This document shows positions 1 to 7,504 of a stretch of 33,113 nt of DNA, piece after piece (position 1 is the stretch's first letter; each line of letters opens with the position of its first letter). The stretch comes from Chloroflexota bacterium (GTDB lineage: Bacteria; Chloroflexota; Anaerolineae; Aggregatilineales; J027). The notes beneath the pieces are model-generated. The model did no database searches. It was not told the DNA's origin and saw only the letters and a list, made by a program, of their open reading frames with translations. The translations under genes and the position numbers were made by a program. Where the stretch lies: positions 1 to 33,113 of the forward strand of contig JACRBG010000019.1 in the NCBI GenBank assembly GCA_016234595.1. Reading direction: 5' to 3'.

Positions 1-190
1 AGACAAACTCAAATCGGGTTCTTTTTCTGAACTAGCCATGCTTGCCATGCCCAATGGCGCGAAGGAGGCCTGACTCAACCCCAGCATCTGGGGATTTTTA
101 TTCCGGCGTTTTTGAGGACTTTTCTTTTGGCATTGACACTATAGCTTCGCTGCCGTATTTTTCGACCCCGCCAGCGGTTTTTTCTGGGAA
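1..190 (+). other. degraded 5' part of the CopB-type ATPase
   Basis: No single open frame continues the downstream ATPase to the window start. In the ATPase frame, codons before the ATG at 191 read ...YSFAAVFF...GFFWE, which fits the usual CopB segment ahead of the conserved LGHW helix, but a TGA at 134-136 closes the frame. A neighbouring frame at 115-138 reads RTFLLALT, resembling the helix that normally precedes this point. This suggests an indel near 139 plus further decay. The first transmembrane helices and any metal-binding N-terminus cannot be reconstructed. A sequencing error is an alternative for the frameshift alone. Confidence 0.5.
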
Positions 191-1834
191 ATGGCGACCC
201 TCATTGACATCATGCTCCTCGGTCACTGGCTAGAAATGCGTAGTATCCGCCAAGCCTCTGGTGCGCTAAATGAACTTGCCAAACTGATGCCAGATACCGC
301 CGAACGTCTCAATCCGGATGGCAGCACAACCAGCCTTGCCACGACTCAACTGAAATGGGGTGATCTTCTCTTGGTGCGCCCCGGAGCCAGCATACCTGCC
401 GATGGGGTGGTCGAAGAGGGTCACTCTGAAATCAATGAGGCCATGATTACAGGTGAATCACGCCCCATCCACAAACAGGCGGGGGACAAGGTCATCACGG
501 GGACAATCAATGGTGACGGTAGCCTGCGTATTCGAGTGACGGCCACTGGCGACGAAACGGCCCTTGCTGGCATTATGCGACTGGTCGAACAGGCCCAGCA
601 AAGCAAATCTCGAACCCAAGTTTTGGCCGACAAAGCGGCGGGTTGGCTGTTCTATATTGCCCTAGCTGTTGCTATCTTGACGGCTATCGGTTGGTTGATT
701 GCCGAGGGGTTTAATGTTGGGGTGTTGGAACGGGTCGTGACGGTTTTGGTGATTGCGTGTCCCCATGCCCTTGGCTTAGCGATTCCCTTGGTCGTGGCGA
801 TTAGCACCTCCCTTGCTGCCAGCAATGGTATTCTAGTCCGCGACCGCCTCGCCCTCGAATCGGCCCGTGAACTCGATGTCGTCATCTTTGACAAAACGGG
901 CACGCTGACCAAAGGCGAACAGGGGGTGATAGCGACCCTTACCACTGAGGCATGGCAAATCAATGATGCTTTAGCGCTAGCCGCTGCGGTAGAAGGTGAT
1001 TCGGAGCACATGACGGCGCGGGCTGTCCGTGAAAAAGCCACCGAGTTGAATTTGTCTCTACCTGCCATCACTGATTTCGCGGCCTTGAAGGGTCGTGGGG
1101 TGCAGGCACAATGGAATACCCAATCCGCCTATGTCGGTGGCCCACGTTTGTTGGAATTGTTGAACCTAACCCCGGCTGACAAATTTGCGGATTTCACTGC
1201 CAATGCTGGTCGCCAAGGCCAAACCGTGATTTATTTGGTCGTCGGTCAGCAAATGGTAGCAGCCTTCGCTCTGGCAGATGTGGTTCGCCCTGAAAGCAAG
1301 GCGGCTGTCCAGCGCTTACATGAACTGGGTATCGAAGTTGCCATGTTAACAGGTGATAGCCAAGCGGTTGCACAGGCCGTCGCTGCCGAGTTGGGCATTG
1401 ATCGCGTCTTTGCCGAAGTTCTGCCCGAACACAAGGATCACCAAGTCGCCGAATTGCAGCAACTGGGCAAGCGGGTGGCGATGGTCGGCGATGGCGTTAA
1501 CGATGCCCCGGCCTTGACCCGTGCCAACATTGGGATTGCCATTGGGAGTGGCACTGATGTTGCCGTCGAATCCGCCGACATCATCTTGGCCCGTAGCAAC
1601 CCGCTGGATGTAGTCAAGATTATTGAACTCAGCCGCGCCAGCTATCGCAAGATGATTCAAAATCTGTTGTGGGCGGCGGGTTACAACGTAGTGGTGTTGC
1701 CTCTGGCCGCAGGGGTCTTGGCCCCAATTGGTATTTTGCTTTCCCCCGCTGTTGGCGCAGTGTTTATGTCACTCAGCACCGTGATAGTCGCGTTGAATGC
1801 GCAACTGCTGCGTGGTCTCAAGTTTAGGGCCTAA
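191..1834 (+). CDS. CopB-type (P1B) heavy-metal-translocating P-type ATPase, N-terminally truncated
   Basis: ATP-driven transition-metal exporter of the inner membrane, closest in motifs to the CPH (CopB, P1B-3) subgroup linked to copper or silver efflux. Visible features are IMLLGHW in the first retained helix, TGES in the actuator domain, CPHALG in the metal-binding helix, DKTGTLT (phosphorylated Asp), MLTGDS and [10 protein letters not shown] in the P domain. The C-terminal helices carry AGYN and the [12 protein letters not shown] signature. Family members usually run to about 700 residues or more; this frame has 547 and lacks the first helices. The nucleotide-domain HP dipeptide reads HM (SEHM). 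Residues FFWE continue upstream of the ATG, so 191 is the first available start and not the ancestral one. No Shine-Dalgarno site precedes it. It is probably a pseudogene or a frameshifted gene. Family assignment is very sure; function is doubtful. Confidence 0.85.
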   Translation: MATLIDIMLLGHWLEMRSIRQASGALNELAKLMPDTAERLNPDGSTTSLATTQLKWGDLLLVRPGASIPADGVVEEGHSEINEAMITGESRPIHKQAGDKVITGTINGDGSLRIRVTATGDETALAGIMRLVEQAQQSKSRTQVLADKAAGWLFYIALAVAILTAIGWLIAEGFNVGVLERVVTVLVIACPHALGLAIPLVVAISTSLAASNGILVRDRLALESARELDVVIFDKTGTLTKGEQGVIATLTTEAWQINDALALAAAVEGDSEHMTARAVREKATELNLSLPAITDFAALKGRGVQAQWNTQSAYVGGPRLLELLNLTPADKFADFTANAGRQGQTVIYLVVGQQMVAAFALADVVRPESKAAVQRLHELGIEVAMLTGDSQAVAQAVAAELGIDRVFAEVLPEHKDHQVAELQQLGKRVAMVGDGVNDAPALTRANIGIAIGSGTDVAVESADIILARSNPLDVVKIIELSRASYRKMIQNLLWAAGYNVVVLPLAAGVLAPIGILLSPAVGAVFMSLSTVIVALNAQLLRGLKFRA

Positions 1835-1852
1835 GCCAAAGCGTTTCTCTAT

Positions 1853-1884
1853 AAAAGGGCAGGTGACATTTACCTGCCCTTTTT
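1853..1884 (+). terminator. bidirectional intrinsic terminator
   Basis: A perfect 12-bp stem (AAAAGGGCAGGT paired with ACCTGCCCTTTT) encloses a 7-nt loop and ends in five T. It lies 18 bases past the ATPase stop. The complementary strand also ends in a T run, so it can serve the convergent gene ending at 1970. Confidence 0.9.
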
Positions 1885-1969
1885 GATTGTGGCTTATTGT
1901 CGCGTCTATTAGATTATACGGTCTTGTAAGGGCATTGGCCCTGCTCGCAAAATTTATGAGATCAAGCAT

Positions 1970-2803
1970 TTATTGACAGAGGATTTGCACCGCCTCCAAT
2001 AATTTGCCTAATTGAGCGACACTGCCCTCTAATTCATCCGGCGTTTTCCCTAAATTCCCTAAAATCCCGTGCACGGTTTTGGCAAAATCCGGTGGATGCA
2101 GCGGCATAGTCTCAATCAAATCCACCGCCCCTTTTTCGTTGATGCAATACCGCTCATTGAGAGCAAACAAGGCTTGTACCATCGTGGCTGCGCTGCGAAA
2201 CACATGACCCGCCACAATAAACGCATCTCCCCGCGTGGCTGGTTTATACGCATTCTCCAACGAAAACCCTGCCTCCCACAACCCGCCTATCAAGGCCTTT
2301 TTTAGCAAAGCGGGATAACTTTCAGCGCGTTTTTTCAATGCCGTCAACTCCCCGGCGCGTTCAAACAAGGGCCGACAGTAAAACACTTGACCCAAGTAAA
2401 TGTGATTCCAAAAACCGTGGGGATGCCCCGGCTGATAATGCACTTTGGGCCGACCCGCCTCACATTCGCTGATTTCAAATTCGACCTGCGTCAGATTGCA
2501 ATACAACCAATCCACACGCTGGCCTTGAATATCGAGCCATGCCCCACCATTGATCCAAGGCCCCCATTCACCAAAATTTGTCACCGCCTCACTACGATGT
2601 TGGTCATCCAATTCAGCCGCCAATGCTCTCAGTGATGCAAGGGCAGGGGGATTGGTTGGGTCATAATAAATCCCCAAATCAATATCCGAATTAGGTTTGG
2701 CGTCCCCGCGTGCATGCGAACCACCTAACACGACGGCTTGGATACCTTCGATCTCTCCTAATCGGCTTGCGACTTGTTGTGCCAATTCCAGTGGCGCTAT
2801 CAT
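1970..2803 (-). CDS. nucleotidyltransferase-domain protein (Pol-beta-like fold)
   Basis: A 277-residue protein with the nucleotidyltransferase signature GGSHARGDAKPNSDIDLG at residues 27-44. The Gly-Ser pair and Asp40/Asp42 should bind Mg-NTP. A third carboxylate is probably Asp98 in RVDWLY. This arrangement matches the minimal NTP_transf_2 superfamily, which includes aminoglycoside nucleotidyltransferases. The C-terminal helical region (about 150-277) would form the substrate-side domain, but no substrate can be named. The start is supported by AAGGAAG about 8 bases upstream. The gene stands alone and converges on the ATPase over a shared terminator. Fold and nucleotide transfer chemistry are well supported; a resistance role would be a guess. 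Confidence 0.8.
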   Translation of the reverse strand: MIAPLELAQQVASRLGEIEGIQAVVLGGSHARGDAKPNSDIDLGIYYDPTNPPALASLRALAAELDDQHRSEAVTNFGEWGPWINGGAWLDIQGQRVDWLYCNLTQVEFEISECEAGRPKVHYQPGHPHGFWNHIYLGQVFYCRPLFERAGELTALKKRAESYPALLKKALIGGLWEAGFSLENAYKPATRGDAFIVAGHVFRSAATMVQALFALNERYCINEKGAVDLIETMPLHPPDFAKTVHGILGNLGKTPDELEGSVAQLGKLLEAVQILCQ

Positions 2804-2928
2804 TTTTTCGCTTCCTTAACGGTCATGTGTGATATGACGTACACCCATAAATCCGTAACTACAGTTACGAATTCAAATTATACTTATATAACTCTTGATT
2901 ATAGACCATGTGTTCTAATATTTTGGCA

Positions 2929-2959
2929 GAAAATACCCCTCTCCAAAACTTGAGAAGGG
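2929..2959 (-). terminator. intrinsic terminator for the PD40 protein gene
   Basis: Read on the minus strand, an 8-bp stem (CCCTTCTC with GAGAGGGG, one G-T pair) has an 8-nt loop and is followed by TATTTTC. It starts 33 bases past the stop at 2992. The rest of the gap up to 2991 shows nothing else recognisable. Confidence 0.65.
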
Positions 2960-2991
2960 CATCCATTCCATATATGCTTCTATAAACGATG

Positions 2992-4011
2992 TTAGGCTCC
3001 GCAGCCCAATCCCCCATCCACAATATCTTGGTCAATGACTAGCATAAAATCCCCCGTTCCATCGGCATTCATGACCTTCAATTCATGTAACCCATCGGTA
3101 TTGTCGGCCCGACCCAGCCACAGAGATACAATCCGACCATCGGGCAACACACACGGCGAATTATCATTGCTAAAATCAGGGTTCACCAATTCCGGTGTAG
3201 TGGCCTCCGGAGCCAGTCGCCAAATCTGCTCACCCTGCCAATCCGCCTCAAACACAATGCTGCCATCGGGGGCATAATCGGGATGAATAGTAGCGTTTTT
3301 CGCCGTGCCACCCGGCCCTTGCTCAGGCATCAGCACCGTTTGGAAAGCGACCGTCTCAATCTCGACCTCACACACGGCTGATTGTTCAATCGCATACGCA
3401 TCGTGGGTGCAGGTAAAGACAACCGTGCTGCCGTCGTCGGCCACCGCTGGAAACAGATTAAAGGCATAGGGTGAGTCGGCGGTCAACAATTGGGGCGCTG
3501 ACCAAGCCTCTCCGTCGCGGGTGATCGCCCACAAGTCGCGCTCATGGGGCCCACCTCCATCGGTAAAAATAATCAGATTGCCGCCGGACGCAATCGCCCC
3601 GTCTTCAGGATGCCAAACAGCCCCCGCCGAACGAATGACCTCGATATGCTCAAGGATAGGGTCGGTCAAAACCATGCAGGCCCAGCCGGTGCATTCAGAG
3701 TCAAAGCGCTCCGTCGAAATCAATAGCCATGCCCCATCTGGTGAAATATCAACCCAAGCATCGGCCCCCGGCGTGTTTTCGTCCCATGCGGCACTGATGT
3801 CAATTGGCGTCGCGCTTTCGGTAGCTTCGATGAGGTAGAGGTGGTCATTCAACACAAACGCAATGTGGCCGGGGGTATCCGCACCCGCGGCTGTAGGGGT
3901 AGGGGTGTTCGCTTGGCGAGGCGCAGCGCCCGATACCCTTCCCCAAGTCGCCCCAAAATACACCAAACCCATGACCATAATCCCTAAAATACCCAGTGTC
4001 CATTTACGCAC
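2992..4011 (-). CDS. exported PD40 (WD40-like) beta-propeller protein
   Basis: A 339-residue protein with an N-terminal hydrophobic signal/anchor (about residues 5-25) and a Thr/Pro-rich spacer (TPTPTA). A TolB-like PD40 propeller follows, with ISPDGAWLLIS, AVADDGSTVVF and DYAPDGSIVFEA marking successive blades. Such proteins usually act outside the membrane as binding or scaffold modules; no catalytic motif is visible. The start is GTG at 4011, chosen because GAGGAG lies 6 bases upstream. No cysteine forms a lipobox, so it is either secreted or anchored by the N-terminal helix. The gene is monocistronic. The ligand is unknown. Confidence 0.72.
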   Translation of the reverse strand: MRKWTLGILGIMVMGLVYFGATWGRVSGAAPRQANTPTPTAAGADTPGHIAFVLNDHLYLIEATESATPIDISAAWDENTPGADAWVDISPDGAWLLISTERFDSECTGWACMVLTDPILEHIEVIRSAGAVWHPEDGAIASGGNLIIFTDGGGPHERDLWAITRDGEAWSAPQLLTADSPYAFNLFPAVADDGSTVVFTCTHDAYAIEQSAVCEVEIETVAFQTVLMPEQGPGGTAKNATIHPDYAPDGSIVFEADWQGEQIWRLAPEATTPELVNPDFSNDNSPCVLPDGRIVSLWLGRADNTDGLHELKVMNADGTGDFMLVIDQDIVDGGLGCGA

Positions 4012-4087
4012 AAGTCGCTCCTCGGTAACGATGAAATAACCTTTGCATTATAATGCGCCCCGCATCCCCGCGAAAATCTACCGCCCC

Positions 4088-4134
4088 ACTCGTTTGCCCA
4101 TGAGAATATCGGGTTTCCCAATGCCGTTGGCGTC
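4088..4134 (-). repeat. left direct repeat: orphan 3' end of an AAC(6')-like gene
   Basis: These 47 bases match 5975-6021 at 45 positions, with 32 consecutive identical bases at 4088-4119. On the minus strand they encode DANGIGKPDILMGKRV, the last residues of the acetyltransferase gene ending at 5965. The frame here ends GR and a TAG at 4078-4080. Nothing upstream of 4134 resembles the rest of that gene, so this is a fragment. Together with the right copy it brackets the TIR-aminotransferase gene, with repeat starts 1887 bases apart. Confidence 0.88.
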
Positions 4135-4147
4135 CACCAGTGCTTTG

Positions 4148-4202
4148 TGATAGTGGACTTGGCTGATAATGATTACAATAGTGTCCATTACATTGACTAT
4201 CA
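4148..4202. repeat. imperfect inverted repeat upstream of the TIR gene
   Basis: TGATAGT at 4148-4154 is mirrored by ACTATCA at 4196-4202. Inside it, TAGTGGAC (4151-4158) is mirrored with one mismatch by GTCCATTA (4183-4190). The structure lies between the left direct repeat and the TIR start codon. It could be an operator, part of a cassette end, or chance. Confidence 0.3.
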
Positions 4203-4220
4203 TGACCTGCAAATCCAACC

Positions 4221-5960
4221 ATGAAAATTTTCATCAGCTATAGCGCGAACAAAGAGCAGATTCAACAGCTTACAGCCGATTTAACAGAGGTATTGGGGCA
4301 CCAAGTCTGGTTTGACAAAGGTATTCTAGGTGGACAACAGTGGTGGGAAGCTATTCTGGATGAAATCCGGAATTGTGATGTTTTCATTACAGCACTTACA
4401 CTCCAATCGCTTGAATCAGAAGCATGTAAAATCGAGTGGCAATATGCAAAAGATCTGAATCGAGGTTTTCTTCCCGTTTTGATGGATGCCCAAATAAGTA
4501 ACGTTCGTCTGCCCCCGTTTATGAGAGAAATACAATGGGTGCGATATATTGAGCATCAAAATGTCGAAAAACGACGCCAAGAAATAGTGGACTTGCGACG
4601 AGCAATTGAGGGTATGGCGATTGCCCGACCGCTTCCTAACCCACTTCCTTTGGCTCCGGAACCTCCTTCACCCAATGGTAGTGGCCCAGCCTATAGCACC
4701 GACATGGAAAATAGAATTCCCCTCTATAATTTTAGGAAACTACTGCCACCTAGCTCGCGGTTATTTACCCTTAAACAAGGGTTGCAAATCCACCGTCAGA
4801 AATTTGGATCCGATATTCCCCAATTTGATTTTTCACAAGGCGACAGCAATCTCACTTTACCCGGTGTGCCACAGGATATATTGGAGCAAGCCCATCAATA
4901 TCAGCTCATGCGGGGTACCTCATATGAATCCCCATTGGGTAGCCCGGAATTCCGAAAAATCACTGCCGAACAATATTGGAATCTCGACCCTGCTATAGGG
5001 TGGAGCCAAGCCAATATTATCTTTGTACAAGGCGGGCGAGATGGTTTAGCCAATGCTTATGATGCTATGCTTACCCTAAGCGACACCAGTTATGGAGATG
5101 TCTTAGTAATAACGAGGGTCCCTTGGATAAGTTATCAATGGGGACCAACGACAAAAGGTCTTAACACCATTCTTGCACCCGGCGAGGCTTCGGAGGGATG
5201 GCGATACACCTACCAAGCCCTAAAAAAGACATTTGAGTTTGTGAAATTAGATGGGCGCCGAATCGCAGGCCTGATTCTATCTTCCCCAGATAACCCAACA
5301 GGACTTCTGCTTAGTCTAGAAGAACAAATTGAAATTTCTAGGGCTGCACTGGAAATAGGATATCCTTTTGTACTTTTGGATTGGATGTGCCATTGGCTTA
5401 CTGACACAGGGCCCTATGACATCAATCAATTTTTGATGGCATTCACCCCTGAGGAACGAGAACGGCTGATTTTCCTAGATGGTTTAACCAAAAGCCTCGG
5501 AGCTGCCAATATTAGAAGTGCTCATCTTCTTGCGGGTCGTAAGGTGATTAACTACATTGCGACCCAATTGTCTCATACCGGCGTACCTAGCTTTTATCCT
5601 CAAGCAGTTGCTATAGCGGCGTATGAGAAGGGTTTCGCAAAGTCAGCCGCGCACATTATTAGCCCTGTGGCGGCAAGCCGTCGGGTTCTTCAGCAAGCAC
5701 TGGTTGCAATTGGAATACCATTTATTATTGGAGGGGGGTTCTATGCTTTCCTAGACATGACCAAATATATTGATGCTATGGGTATGGAAGATAGCGAAAG
5801 ATTTGGACGATTTCTAGCTGAACAATATGGCATCTTGTTAGTTCCCGGCCTCTATTATTCTGACGCCGCCGCCAACTGGATGCGTCTTACCTATGCCATG
5901 CAACCAGACCAAACCAAATCCGCTATTGAGTATCTAGTGAAAGTATTGAACTCGCTTTAG
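4221..5960 (+). CDS. TIR domain fused to a fold-type I PLP-dependent aminotransferase
   Basis: A 579-residue two-domain protein. Residues 1-130 are a bacterial TIR domain: MKIFISYS at the first strand, VWFDKG, and SEACKIEW, whose Glu72 occupies the usual NADase catalytic position. A Pro-rich linker covers about 134-165. Residues 168-579 are a class I/II aminotransferase with NPTG (358-361), an Asp387 expected to bind the PLP pyridine nitrogen, the PLP lysine candidate Lys424 (LTKSLG), Arg432, and the carboxylate-binding Arg555 (WMRLTYA). All key residues appear intact. No clear Shine-Dalgarno site precedes the ATG at 4221. The gene looks more AT-rich than its neighbours, stops 4 bases before the convergent acetyltransferase gene, and lies between direct repeats. 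Bacterial TIR domains often consume NAD in phage defence; what an aminotransferase adds is unknown. Domain calls are firm; a defence role is inference. Confidence 0.9.
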   Translation: MKIFISYSANKEQIQQLTADLTEVLGHQVWFDKGILGGQQWWEAILDEIRNCDVFITALTLQSLESEACKIEWQYAKDLNRGFLPVLMDAQISNVRLPPFMREIQWVRYIEHQNVEKRRQEIVDLRRAIEGMAIARPLPNPLPLAPEPPSPNGSGPAYSTDMENRIPLYNFRKLLPPSSRLFTLKQGLQIHRQKFGSDIPQFDFSQGDSNLTLPGVPQDILEQAHQYQLMRGTSYESPLGSPEFRKITAEQYWNLDPAIGWSQANIIFVQGGRDGLANAYDAMLTLSDTSYGDVLVITRVPWISYQWGPTTKGLNTILAPGEASEGWRYTYQALKKTFEFVKLDGRRIAGLILSSPDNPTGLLLSLEEQIEISRAALEIGYPFVLLDWMCHWLTDTGPYDINQFLMAFTPEERERLIFLDGLTKSLGAANIRSAHLLAGRKVINYIATQLSHTGVPSFYPQAVAIAAYEKGFAKSAAHIISPVAASRRVLQQALVAIGIPFIIGGGFYAFLDMTKYIDAMGMEDSERFGRFLAEQYGILLVPGLYYSDAAANWMRLTYAMQPDQTKSAIEYLVKVLNSL

Positions 5961-5964
5961 ATTC

Positions 5965-6528
5965 TTATGCGATGACTCGTTTGCCCATGAGAATATCGGG
6001 TTTCCCTATGCCATTGGCGTCTGGAATCACCCCAATAATGGCATAGCCCAATTTTTGATAAAACTCATAGGGATGGCCCTTGAGATTGCGAATGTGGGCG
6101 ATTTTTTCCCACAAGTTGTCATATAAGTCGGTGCTTGCCAAGGTTGTCATGTCATTTTGGTCATCACTGCCCAACTGAATCGTAAGTGCGCCGCGCTGTC
6201 GCACCTGTTCCTCAAAATCGCGTACCAAGGCCCGCCCAATGCCTTGCCCCTGAAAATCAGGATCAACCGCCAGCGGATGGAGTTCCCACACCAAACCATC
6301 ATATTCAGGGATACCACCAATCCAGCCAACCACCTGCGGACTTCCACCCACGTCCATCAAGGCCGCGCGGCATATGCGGTCGGAAGCAGTCATTTCTTCC
6401 ATCTCTTCCAACGCGCTCGCCAAGTCAGGCCATGCGTCGGGCCAATTTTCGGCAAAGGCCCGCACCAAAATCGCGGCAGCCTGATTCATAAAATCAGTTT
6501 TGTCAGAGGTGAGGGCGATAATTTCCAT
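5965..6528 (-). CDS. AAC(6')-Ii-like aminoglycoside 6'-N-acetyltransferase (GNAT)
   Basis: A 187-residue GNAT enzyme, predicted to transfer acetyl from acetyl-CoA to an amine. The acetyl-CoA loop is QGQGIGRA. The pattern WELHPL, LGSDDQND, TTLASTDLY, HPYEFYQKLGY and NGIGKPDI follows, from memory, the layout of enterococcal AAC(6')-Ii along most of its length, so aminoglycosides are a credible substrate. Resistance itself is not shown by sequence. The start is ATG 6528 because AGGAGGT lies 7 bases upstream. A longer frame to 6840 is open, but it would read through a terminator (6761-6790). The last 47 bases before the final residues are duplicated at 4088-4134. The gene converges with the TIR fusion with a 4-base gap. 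Confidence 0.82.
   Translation of the reverse strand: MEIIALTSDKTDFMNQAAAILVRAFAENWPDAWPDLASALEEMEEMTASDRICRAALMDVGGSPQVVGWIGGIPEYDGLVWELHPLAVDPDFQGQGIGRALVRDFEEQVRQRGALTIQLGSDDQNDMTTLASTDLYDNLWEKIAHIRNLKGHPYEFYQKLGYAIIGVIPDANGIGKPDILMGKRVIA
5975..6021 (-). repeat. right direct repeat inside the AAC(6')-like gene 3' end
   Basis: Partner of 4088-4134, with mismatches only at 6007 and 6013. Here the repeat is functional coding sequence for the acetyltransferase C-terminus. Integration into the 3' end of a gene with regeneration of that end is a known habit of site-specific elements, but no integrase gene lies between the copies. Confidence 0.88.
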
Positions 6529-6855
6529 AGCAGCAGACCTCCTAATTTTTGGGTGGTAAATGAATGCAACAGTGGTGACAATTCCACGTAATGAATTATG
6601 ACTTATCCACAATGGAATAATATAAGAGGTTGTTCGGCAATGGAGATCTTTAATGCAGTAGGCAATATCTTCGGGTCGGTTTTTAGCTGCTTCTTGTTTT
6701 TGGTGATGGGTTGCTGCTTCCTCACCTGTGCTGGGTTCTGTTTTCTCAGCTATCTGCGCTAAAAAAGCACGGATAGATGGAATCCGTGCTACACTCACAT
6801 TACCTGTTAAACTGGCCCCATCATTTGCCCGCTGCAACATGATGGGGTGGTTGAC
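6529..6855. other. intergenic stretch between two minus-strand genes
   Basis: This 327-base gap holds the Shine-Dalgarno site of the acetyltransferase gene (AGGAGGT on the minus strand, 6536-6542) and the terminator of the upstream gene (6761-6790). An open minus-strand frame crosses it in phase with the acetyltransferase, but its translation resembles nothing I recognise and it includes the terminator. No promoter stands out. Confidence 0.6.
6761..6790 (-). terminator. intrinsic terminator of the small exported-protein gene
   Basis: On the minus strand, AGCACGGAT pairs perfectly with ATCCGTGCT across a 7-nt loop, and six T follow. It begins 66 bases past the stop at 6856 and argues that the acetyltransferase is transcribed separately. 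Confidence 0.85.
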
Positions 6856-7281
6856 TTATTTGGCTAGACCCAGTGTGTCCTCCCATGTAAACACATAGTT
6901 GGGGCCAAGCACATAGAAGGCTTTGGTTGTCTTGTTGTAATTCAGTGAATAGCCTTTGCTGCTGGCAATCTGAATTTCGTTGGCTTGGTTTGCGCTAACA
7001 GCCTGTTTAATCTGTTCCGCCGAGACTTGGAACAGCTTTTGCCCGTCACCCGCTTTGGTGGCATACCACAATTCAACCCCGTTCACTACTTTCGCTGTTA
7101 CCTGCTTGCCTTCTTTAGTGGTGATGGTTCCATTCCCATAGGTGTAATAGATGGCGACAGTTGCGGCACGGTCACCGCTATTGAGACGGCCATCGTCTGT
7201 GCCACCGCCAGCCGCCACTACGCCTGTTCCGATAATCAATACCACCACAGCCAATGCCATCAATGCAACTTGCTTGAACAT
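6856..7281 (-). CDS. small exported protein of unknown function
   Basis: A 141-residue protein with a clear signal peptide (hydrophobic core ALMALAVVVLIIG, likely cleavage after VVAAG near residue 25). The mature part has about 115 residues rich in short beta-strand-like segments (VAIYYTYGNG, VELWYATK, YSLNYNKTTKAFYV), with no cysteines and no catalytic motif. AAGGAG lies 8 bases before the ATG. It is flanked by its own terminator on one side and a separate terminator upstream (7434-7467), so it is a single-gene unit. I do not recognise the family. An extracytoplasmic location is well supported by the signal peptide. Confidence 0.65.
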   Translation of the reverse strand: MFKQVALMALAVVVLIIGTGVVAAGGGTDDGRLNSGDRAATVAIYYTYGNGTITTKEGKQVTAKVVNGVELWYATKAGDGQKLFQVSAEQIKQAVSANQANEIQIASSKGYSLNYNKTTKAFYVLGPNYVFTWEDTLGLAK

Positions 7282-7433
7282 GGATATTTCTCCTTGTGTG
7301 AATAGTACCGTTCAACGAAGTAGACATCTGCAACCGGGCGATTTTTTAAAGCTCTTGCCCTGCTGCTCGTATTGAAAGACACACTTTGGAGGATGGTGTT
7401 ACAGCCCTGTCAAGTTTTTGTGCGGTGGGCAAT

Positions 7434-7467
7434 AAAAAACGAGGCAGATGTTCAATTATCTGCCTCG
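7434..7467 (-). terminator. intrinsic terminator of the lamin-tail exoprotein gene
   Basis: On the minus strand, CGAGGCAGAT and ATCTGCCTCG form a perfect 10-bp stem with an 8-nt loop, followed by six T. It lies 37 bases after the stop at 7505. Confidence 0.9.
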
Positions 7468-7504
7468 CTTGCTTAATTACGAGAAATTAGTAGGTTGGGC
7501 TAAA

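Noticed and set aside
42-233. Short plus-strand frame at the window start as a separate gene
   Set aside because: It overlaps the ATPase frame and its translation (FGIDTIASL) is best read as part of the decayed ATPase 5' region.
4004-4234. Open minus-strand frame of 76 codons across the TIR leader
   Set aside because: Its translation looks random and it overlaps the direct repeat in a frame different from the AAC remnant; no ribosome site.
6529-6840. N-terminal extension of the acetyltransferase frame to 291 residues
   Set aside because: ATG 6528 has a strong AGGAGGT site, the family is about 180 residues, and the extension contains a minus-strand intrinsic terminator.
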